From the NCBI GenBank assembly GCA_015501585.1, contig JADNRY010000975.1, positions 1 through 20,177 on the forward strand: a stretch of 20,177 bases of DNA. The letters run 5' to 3'. Below the pieces are notes generated by a model that had not been told where the DNA came from, did not search any database, and saw only the letters and a program-made list of their open reading frames with translations. Origin of the DNA: Rhodocollybia butyracea (taxonomy: Eukaryota; Basidiomycota; Agaricomycetes; Agaricales; Omphalotaceae). A program made the position numbers and the translations under genes. Shown piece by piece: positions 8,007 through 16,900 of this stretch (position 1 is the stretch's first letter; each line of letters begins with the position of its first letter).

Positions 8007-9435
8007 ATGGCCAATATCACTATTGACGACGCGGATCCTTCCATCGTTTATCTCCCTGATGGGGCTTGGAACACAAGGAATTCTTCTACACCATGCCCTT
8101 CGTGTACCGCAAATCCTGATATTACCATGATGTTCGACGACACTTTTCACGATGGAACAGTAAGTATAATCCCTGATGAATGGCATCTTGCGGCTTAACC
8201 TGTGAACCTATAGTTCAATTCCGTTCCGGGAGCAACAACTTTCCTAATGTTACCCTCACAGCTACTATGTCGTTCAATGGTTTGTGTTTTTCTTTCCAAG
8301 TTTTTACCCGCTAAGTCTTTCTTGCTTAGGTACTGCCGTTTATGTTTTTTGTGCCCTTGCCGATAGCTCGACTGGGCCGGACGGAGATTCTGATATGACA
8401 TTCTTCATTGATGGGGTAATTCGAGGTACATTTGCACAGACTGCCCCAGGAATTCCCAATGTCTACCAGTACTCTGTCCCTGTCTTCTCGATCACTTCAC
8501 TCTCTCCTGGACAACATACTCTGACAATTCAGAATGGGCATGTCAATGGTATCAAGGCTTTGACAATGCTGGATGAGATTATTTATACGTATGTGATCAC
8601 CAGTATGTCTCCGTACGAAAATTTATTTGTCATCAATTTTAGAGAGGTTGTCGATACCACTTCATCATCCACCTCTGTATCCTCATCTAGCCAGTCTATT
8701 TCATCAACTTCTCCAATTAGCTCTCAACAATCGCCGACCTCCATTCCAGACAGTGCAAAGTCGACAAAAAAGAACTCGGGAATTATCATTGGCCCAATCA
8801 TTGCTGTTGTTCTTGCTGTTGCCCTTGGAGTAGGGCTTTTCTTCTGGTGGAGGCGAAGGAAACCCCAATCAATTAACCCACAGCGCACCACGATAGATCC
8901 TGATCCTCCGAGTGGTACTTGGATGTCGGAACCTCTCTCCATTCCCTCTTCTCACCCAGCATATTCATCTGCTTCTGATGGACCAGCCTCATTTGGCATT
9001 AATGCTGCGCCGTCCTCTTCTTGGCAGGCTAATAATGCTGTAACTGGTCCTTCTGATACCCAATCTCGTCCTTTACCCACTTCAATGCAAGCTACCGAAC
9101 TCTTGTCTAGCAGTGGTCGTGGCAATGGACCCAGAGCAGGTCATAGTTCCACTGCATCTTACCCAAGTAATGTCACATCCGAGATCGAGGCAAATATTGG
9201 CAATGTCGGCACGCCATCGAGATTGTATCAGTCCTCCACCTCGTCGCAACCCGTTCAACAAAGCACTATCATCACTCCTAATACCGGTTCATCACTGGCA
9301 TCCTATACGTCTGCGTTGCAGCGACACGTCAAGGATGAACCAACTCTGGATGATGCACCTCCAGCGTATGATGAACTAGGACGAAAATCGATTCGGGCCA
9401 CTGGGGATCGCAAAACTGTAGTTATAAATCGGTGA
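8007..9435 (+). CDS. Paralog D: single-pass membrane protein with jelly-roll-like ectodomain and PPxY tail
   Basis: The exons are 8007-8163, 8214-8279, 8330-8588 and 8643-9435, giving 424 residues. Residues 1-160 form a mostly beta ectodomain-like region (MANITIDD start, W21, sequons NIT/NSS/NVT/NGT, TAVYVFCALADSS, DGDSDMTFFIDG, YQYSVPVF, LSPGQHTLTIQNG). A Ser/Thr-rich stalk follows (about 166-200), then a helix at about 207-230 and the basic stop RRRKPQ. The tail carries PPAY at 400-403 inside an acidic stretch; PPxY is a known ligand of WW domains, including Nedd4/Rsp5 ubiquitin ligases. There is no N-terminal signal peptide, so the helix probably acts as signal anchor (inferred). The third intron is 54 nt and could be read through without a stop, but in A, B and C it is not a multiple of three, so it is treated as an intron. 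Intron 1 needs the donor at 8164 and not the canonical GTAAGT at 8160, because exon 2 lost one base relative to C. The function is unknown. Confidence 0.8.
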
Positions 9436-9613
9436 CAGTTCTTTTGATCCTTCAGGACTGTAATTCGTTCTGCATCAGCACTTTGGTAGATAATCGTAGT
9501 AATTCCTTTTACCAATCAAATCATTAATCGCACGATCATATGACCGCGTTGTATACCATGTACTCTTTTCTGAACCACATATCTTGTTTATCATCACCGA
9601 TTCATTAACCACA
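9436..9613 (+). promoter_or_regulatory. Short intergenic spacer: D 3' flank and kinetochore gene 5' region
   Basis: Only 178 bp separate the D stop from the SPC105 start. The first half is the shared 3' flank of the array (CACTTTGGTAGATAATCGTAGTAATTCC, broken into its blocks CACTTTGGTAGATAATC and GTAGTAATTCC). Next comes ATCATATGACCGCG near 9535-9548, a relative of the distal promoter motif of the array. A 16-codon upstream ORF starts at ATG 9558 and ends at TAA 9606-9608, five bases before the predicted start codon at 9614. Whether it is transcribed is unknown. Confidence 0.45.
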
Positions 9614-12600
9614 ATGGCTATCGCCTCAGACTCGAGGCGGAAGTCTATCGCTGTGCCGCACGAGGCCAAAATAATAAAACCTAGGAGGAAACGAGCATAC
9701 AGTAGCTTTGGAACAAGTAAACTCAGCCCGCTTGCGAGGTCCCGCCTTTCAATAGTGAGTACTGTTTCCAATATCACCTAGCCTTCTCTAACAGAAACTA
9801 CTAGGGAAATGTTAAGGGAATATTGAAGTCAAGGTCATCGCTATCACAATCAACAAACTCGCCTTCCTCGCAGCGATCTCGCCCACAGTCCCAGTCATTC
9901 GTCGACGACAGCGCTAATGCTACACAATCTATGGATATAACGCAGGACTATCAGGCTCCCATCAGTGACAACCAGGGTCGTAAATCATTAGGAAGACGAG
10001 TCAGCTTTGGAGCCAGTGTTCATGTTCGTGTTTTCAAGAATAATATCAAAAAAGACGACGACGATACGACAAGTAGCACTGCCTCATCGCAAAGCTCTCC
10101 AAGTCATCCTGCTGACGCTTCTTTCTCTGACGATGATCCTGTTCCTGCTGCTCCCGTTTTCAACGATGAGAACGCATATCCTGGTGCCAACCGGCGGCGT
10201 TCATCTATGCGAAAATCCATCGCAGCTAGTGAAGATATGGACATGACATCCAATAGTATAGGAGCATTCATATCCGATGACCAGATGATGCTGAACGAAG
10301 ATGTAGATTTTGACGAGGAAGACAGTGGGTTCGATGTAACCCAGTCAATGAGGGAAAACTCCCAGAGACCTTCCGCTGCTGGCAATTTGAGGACTCCCTT
10401 GTCGCAAATATCATCGAATCCACCTCCTCCAGAAGAGGAATCATTCACGTCGGAGCAATCATACGCGAGTGATGGAGACCGCTCAGAACCCATGGAATTC
10501 ACGATTCCTCTCAATCAACCGCTCCGCCCTGCGAGTCAGGATGAAGCATGGCTTGCACTCGTCAAGGCAACTCACGCCGGTGACTCAAGCATGGCTACGT
10601 CTGAGGACATGGACGAAGTAGACGACGGTGGTGTTGAAGCCATCGTTTCACGCGATAGAAAGGCGCGACATACATTCAATTTCGACGATGCTTCGAACGA
10701 TTCGGTTGATGTCAGCTTTGGAGAAGCAGATGATGTAGGGAACCAAACTATGGATCTCAGCAAAGTGATGGGCAGAGTTAGTTTCGGAGGAGACTTTGGA
10801 CGGCCGAGTATGGCTTCATCGATGGATGAATCCGAGGTTTACGGCGACATCGTTCCCGCCACCTCCACTCCTCGTCCTAGCTTCGCGCCACAGCCGAATC
10901 TTCCTACCATCGAATTACCAGAACCTACGATTGCACCACAAGCCCAAGTAACACAGCCAATGCCCACTCTGGGAGTGTTTACAGCTCCTTCCAAATCTCT
11001 AACTTCCATAGCACAACCACCGCCCGCAGTATTCAAACCTCCTTCTGTCACCTCTCCAAGGAAAATCAATGTGTTTACGCCGAGATCTTCTACCAAACCC
11101 TCCCCTGCGAAACCTGCCCCGAGGCAATTTTCAGCCGCTTTCGCCCCACCGGTAGCTCGATCCACTCCGAAAAAAGCTGTGGAAAATAACGCAGCTGAAT
11201 CTTCGCATACTGTGCCTAATAAGCGAGAACGCACAATTTCTGCTCCTTCTCTGGTGGATCCTGACAGACCCTCCCCGGCTAAGCGTCAGGCCATAGAGGT
11301 GAACCGGTCGAATAAAGTGGTTCCGTTTACTCTTACCTCTTCTGAACCATCTCCGGTGAGGAGCGTTGAGAAACCGAGACCGCTTTCTCCTAGTAAACGG
11401 GCTCCGTTCCAAGCCTCTGCGCAGCCCAAACCGAGCTCAATTCGACGACCTTCCGGATACTTTGCGCGGAGGAAGAGTCTTGGTGTGGGACTCGCGTCTG
11501 CGTCGCAGGAGTCACAAGATGACAATAATATTTCTGATGCCACTGTCGCGAAAAGGACAACTGCCATAGATTCTCGACGAGCGAGTGTGAGCTCAGGACC
11601 GTCCGACGCTTGGACTCGATTCGACAAATCCAGTGCTTTAAACGCGAAAGGTAATACGAAATCGGTATCAGCGCAGATGGAAGGACAAGAGGAAGAGCAC
11701 ATGCGACTGGCCTCTTCATCACCGGAAAGCTCAACATCCGCTAACCCAGAGCCGATCGAATACGGCCTTGAAAAGACGCATCCAGTTGACCTTTCAGTAA
11801 CACTTGAAGCGGGCGGTTTTGGTGATGAGGTGGAAACAGATGAGGAAGCCTCTACTTCTACCACAGAACAGCCGGGAAATGTAGGCGAACAAGTAGGTCT
11901 TTCTCATTAGTACCGTGTTCCGCTCTAAAGTTATTATTATCCCCCTAGCCTCCGATATCCATCCAAAGATTCTTTGAAATGACCGATATAAAGTTTATGG
12001 ACCTCAGCGCCCCTCGCCGTTCAACTTACGCCGCCGGACAGATTCCTTCTCTTCAGCCTCGCAACGCTGCAGAGATACCCCTCGCGGAGTATGCTGTGGC
12101 CATGGCCATTGATGTTCCCCAGCTAGTTCTGTACTCACGCGTGTCTCGGGATCTTGAAGATTGGGTGGAACGAAGTAGAGCGGACGTCATGCAGCACGAG
12201 GAGGACGCAGCAACGGTAACACCTGAACTTTTTACAGAATACTTTCACGCGGATAAAGAGGGACAGTTGGAATTGCTGGCAAGTATTTAGGGTCTTACGG
12301 ATTGTACACTGTTCTGATATGGTGTTTTCTATATAGCATCAACTCGGTCTGATTAGGAAAAACACTCGACTACAAGCAAAGTCTGAATGGTATGACTGGA
12401 AGCTGCAGTGGATAGAACGTTTGAAACACACAGCCCAGACTGCTTTCCACGATTTGCAAAAGGTAATCGGAACGCTTTCTCCAGAAGCCTTAGTCTCATT
12501 TTAGTATCATTTTACAGGATGCCAAAACTCTAGCCAAACTCAAGACAGAAACGGACGAGATTGTACCTGAGTTGCAACGAGAGTACGACGAAATTTCACG

Positions 12601-13724
12601 CCTCCTGGAAGCTGAACAGCAAGAGGTAGCGGAAATCGAGAAATGTGATCAAGAATATCTCAATGAACTCAAGACTTCTATCGCTGAACAAAAGTCAGTG
12701 TTGTTATCTCTGCTTTGATTCTTTTATGAACACATATCTGTTCGTAGCGTGGAAGTTGAGTCTCTCCGAGCTGAAGTCAAGGAAGCCGATGATCGGCTCC
12801 AGTGGCTTCAAGAACGAGTTGAGAACATCGGCCAACAGAAACGCGAGCATACTGTTGCAATCGCTGAAGCCAACAGACTCTTACAAGTTCAGACCAACAG
12901 TACTTGTGCAGAAGTCTTCCGTCTCAAGAGTGTGCTCACTATTCGTTATATCTACGCCCGTGCGCTAATCGTGCTATTCTTCTAGATGAGCTCCAAACGC
13001 TCGAAGACTTGCACATGTTCCATATATCGAAGGTCCAATCCGACCTTTTCGAATACATCTATGCCTCCGAATATCATGTCATCATACCTTGTCGGGACTA
13101 CCTCCCGCTCACAGAACGAATCCAAATCTTGAGGCTTGCTGAGGTTCAGTCCAAGTTCAAAGATGAATTTCCACGCCTCAGCAGCTTTCTTCTTTCCGCT
13201 GCAAATGAGTACATACGCACCAAAAAAGCAATGACCGTCCAAAATGTCTGATTATCTTTTTGAATTTGTTTCTTGTTTTCTCATTGTTGTTCCAACCTAG
13301 ATTGTACAACGATTGGCAGACTTTTGGTCCTCGACTACGCAGATTCGTGCTCAACTTCGTCAGCTGTCAATCAAGTACCCAGTTGAGATAGAGCCTAGGA
13401 GACAATTTTCCGAATTCGCTGCGCGTACTATGGTTCTATTCCCTAGGAAGAAAGCCAAGGTATATATATCCTTTATCTTCAACTCGGAAACCTTTGCTTG
13501 TTGGCCTCTTTCGATTGGATCTCTTCGCTGGGAAGTCGAAGTAGGTTATGGACCTATTGAGTATGTTTGTTGCCTTGCGATTAACAGTGATTGACTGACC
13601 TATTCTGACCAGCAAACAAGCTGTTCTTAAGGCCGTCGATCAGAGGATGGGCCAGGTCACATCCTCATTGAACTATGCTTGCCTTATAGATGCGTGTATC
13701 GAGGCCCAGGAAACCTGTGGGTGA
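9614..13724 (+). CDS. SPC105: Kinetochore scaffold protein KNL1/Spc105/Spc7
   Basis: The exons are 9614-9754, 9805-11892, 11949-12278, 12337-12462, 12518-12693, 12748-12929, 12986-13245, 13301-13560 and 13613-13724; all phases agree and give 1224 residues. This outer-kinetochore KMN subunit recruits PP1 and Bub1/Bub3 (family knowledge). Near the N terminus are the docking motifs GILK (52-55, a SILK variant spanning the exon 1/2 side) and RVSF (112-115); a second RVSF is at about 371-374. MELT-like repeats are MDIT (90-93), MDMT (192-195), FDVT (223-226), MEFT (277-280) and MDLS (363-366). A long Ser/Pro-rich disordered region follows. The Spc7 domain begins at about 746 (ISIQRFFEMTDIKFMDLSAP) and includes LLHQLGLIR and SEWYDWKLQWIERL, a long coiled coil (about 880-1020) and a C-terminal RWD-like part (KVYISFIFN, WEVEVGYG). 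Intron 3 (12279-12336) has a GC donor. The start was chosen for its good context (CCACAATGG) and continuous frame. Confidence 0.92.
12279..12336 (+). other. GC-AG intron in SPC105
   Basis: The coding frame LELL|HQLGLIRKN, which fits the Spc7 family, requires the splice TTGCTG|GCAAGT...CTATATAG|CATCAA. The nearest GT (GTATTT at 12283) would add four bases and break the frame. GCAAGT is the known form of the minor GC-AG donor. Length 58 nt, phase 0. Confidence 0.8.
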
Positions 13725-13957
13725 TTCAGATGAGGCTTTTTTTTGTCATCTCGCACTATTTTATTTCTTGGTTCCCAATATCGTTATCAATGTCATACGT
13801 ACTTACAGGTTATCAGTGTTATGTACATATTATCATGTCCGCATACTACAAGGGCATTATATAGTGTCTTTGGATCCAGATAATACATTCTATTCATTGC
13901 GGTTTGCTGAACAGACAAATCGACCTAAGAAAAGCCACCTTCAGGTTCTTACACACA
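13725..13957. other. Convergent intergenic region
   Basis: These 233 bp separate the stops of SPC105 (plus) and the methyltransferase gene (minus) and must hold both 3' ends. The sequence is AT-rich. No conserved coding or repeat signal was seen. Confidence 0.5.
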
Positions 13958-16900
13958 TCAGTCAATTTCAATTTGGTTTTGCTTGTACTGCCTGTACAGG
14001 GCTTTCTTGATTTCCCCCCCAAGCGCAAGAGAAAGTTGCCAGGGAACGGCATTCCCAATGCAACGATGCTATGCAGATGGGTGTCAGGTCAACACTGCAC
14101 AAAACCTAAATATGTTCATACCATCTAGAAAAACGCAGTGAGCAGACAGTCTTCTGAGTATTGGATAGTATAACCTACAGTTATCACACTATCTTCAATT
14201 GCATAAAAAACAAAATGATCTGGAAAGCCTTGCGAGCGAGCCACCTCACGGACGGTGAGAATTCGACGACACTAAGTGACTAGCCACTTGAGAAGTAACT
14301 TTAAAGGTAATTCAAGATAAACGCACAAATGGATGGATAACTGAGGATTGTTTCGCAGTCGGAGAGACATTTGTTATCGTTGTCATAAAGTAGCGATCGG
14401 GATTGAGACGCTTGTACAAACCTTGGTGTAAGATCAGTACAGTGATTTGCAAGTAAGCACTCATAAAGACTGCTACTTTTGTTCCCACTACTTTTGACAA
14501 AATACGCAGAAGGATTCCAGGTTTGAAACTGGGCAAGGTGTGGTGGCAAGCCTGGAAGGAAAATATCAGTGAATAAGCATGCTAATATTCATCTGCTCAC
14601 CTTGGTGATCAGAAGCAGGTTCAGATGTTACATTAATAACTCTGACAACATTCTCTGAGAAGCCCAGAACATTTAGCAATGCTTCACCTACCTTTCTACA
14701 GTCTTCAGGGGAAATTTCCTGGTGAAATGTTGTATATCCGTAACCACGTCATTCCTCCGAACTTGTAGTTGAAACCTTGAACGAGCGGGATGCTCATAAG
14801 GATTTTCTCCATTGTTCAAGCCCCACCAACGAAGATGTACCTGACAAGGAACCGTAGGAATATTTGCTCGGCCCTCCTTCCCATGATGCCCCCTGTAACA
14901 GTATCAGTTGTTGGGAATCAGCTGTTATGATGTAAATGTTACTAGTACCAGTCGAAACAACGGAGGTCGCTGATAGCATCAGCAACTGTGACAAAAGGGA
15001 ACAGGGTGCTTCGCAAGACATGAATTGGAGAAATGGTCTGGCCATCCACAAAATTGATACGCAAATAAGGGGAAACACCCTCCAAGGGAAAAGCATATAG
15101 GGGCTGAGGAAACTCGGGTAGCGGTGTGCCAGGAAGGCTGGCAACCAAAAAGAATCGAACACGACCTTGAGGTACACCATAGTGACCAGCTTGTAGGAGA
15201 GAGAATCGGATTTGATAGCTAGATGATGTATATCAGGAACATTGTCATATATACAATGAAAAGAGACAAACAAACCCCATTTCATTTAGACATGAAATAA
15301 GCAGCTTGAGGGCTCCTTGCTTAATGCCACCTTCAATGCGATGTCGGCCATTCTGCACCCCCATTAATCGGCATGATAAAAAGCCTGTAACATTTTCTAA
15401 AACAATTATTTTCTGTCTCAAGTGATCAACGAGGCTAAGCAGTGGAAGTATGAGATTTGTTTTTATGTCGTTCGCATTCTGATATATATTTTGAGTCGAA
15501 TGCGGCTGGCTGCAAGTTGAAAATCAGCTCAGCTTCAAATGCATGCAGAAAAAGAGCGCACCAGGGAAAACCAGCAATGAGAACTTCAGTGTCACCTGGC
15601 CGAAGAGAGAATTCTACTGGCTCGCCAGTTGCTTTGGTTATGGGAGTATCATCTGGATCGTTTTTGTTGAGGTTCTTTTTGATAATATACCGAACTGCAT
15701 CATTAACACATATGTTAAGAACTGTGGTTTCGGGAGAGTTCAGCCTGAGAGTAAGAGGGTATCAGTTTCATGCTCCCAGGTAAAATGTGAAATTCCTATA
15801 CTTATATGTCTGCGCAGCGGATGGTGCAATTTCAATCGCATGAGTAATATCAAAGCTTGAACTACCTTCAGCAAGTGCTAGGCCAAAAGCACCACATCCC
15901 CCAAAGACATCTAGTGCACGAAGTGTAGTCTTCTGTTGCATGAATGTATTCAAGGATTCACTCTCTTGAAGACGGCTGTTATGACACTGTTTACAGACAG
16001 TGACCTCTTTGTGTGTGATGCATCTCTTGGAATCCCAGGTCTTCACATTAAGAGATGGAAAGCAATACCGGACATAGAAATGGTCTGGAGAATGGAGAAT
16101 CCAATTCTCTATACCAATTGAGCGATACTCGGCAGCAACAACATGGCAAATTTGGATGAGAGACTCAGCGTTAACCCAGTTGTAGTTGCGCTCATGGTTT
16201 TCACTACAGAAAAGTTCCCTCTAATTTAAATCAGGTAATTGTGGTAGCTTTATACAATGAAGAGTCACTCACCTCGTCAATCATTTCCTCCTCTGGAATA
16301 ATCTCTTTTAGAGATGATATCCGACCAAGTCTCTTCATACTAACCATTATAGGTTCCGAAGATGTATCTCTCGGGAAATCAAAGGACACAATCTGGCCGA
16401 TATCTCCGGGACCATCACAAGACGAATAGAGGACATAGTCATGAACATGAAACTCATGTCCACCAAATGCAAGTGATGTTTTGTTTTTTACTGATGTCGC
16501 AATCTGCTTATCACTTTCTTCTTGAACAATGTCACATACAGGACAGTTGTCGGTTTTGTTGTTGTAGTTGAACACGTAGAATTCATTGCGAATGTCTGTG
16601 AATGAGGCTGTTTCTGGATCATACTCATTTCTGGATAGGGAGCAAAAAAATTATATCAGAGAAAGGAGAAAAATGTGGGCAATCACTCACTTGCAAAAGT
16701 ATTCACCGATCGGTATGTTATCGGTGCTGGGATACCTGCCAGCCACAGCTTTGAGATACTGGACTTCAATCTTTGCAGCGATAGAATGGAAGGAGACAGG
16801 TCCACACAGAGCCTGGAGGTAGAGCTCTTGTGGATTGGCCATTTCCCCTCTTGCAGTCTTGCTTCCGTGATTGAACCATTGGACATGTATCCGCCCTTCC

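Noticed and set aside
8284..8642. Continuous frame of D through both the second and third intron regions
   Set aside because: The third intron is a multiple of three only in D. In A, B and C the same segment is 56-61 nt with GTATGT and TTTTAG, so it is an intron and the read-through residues are not conserved protein.
10104..11864. Minus-strand ORFs of 131-192 codons opposite the large SPC105 exon
   Set aside because: They are antisense shadows of a Ser/Pro-rich coding exon. Their composition mirrors the sense strand and no domain is visible.
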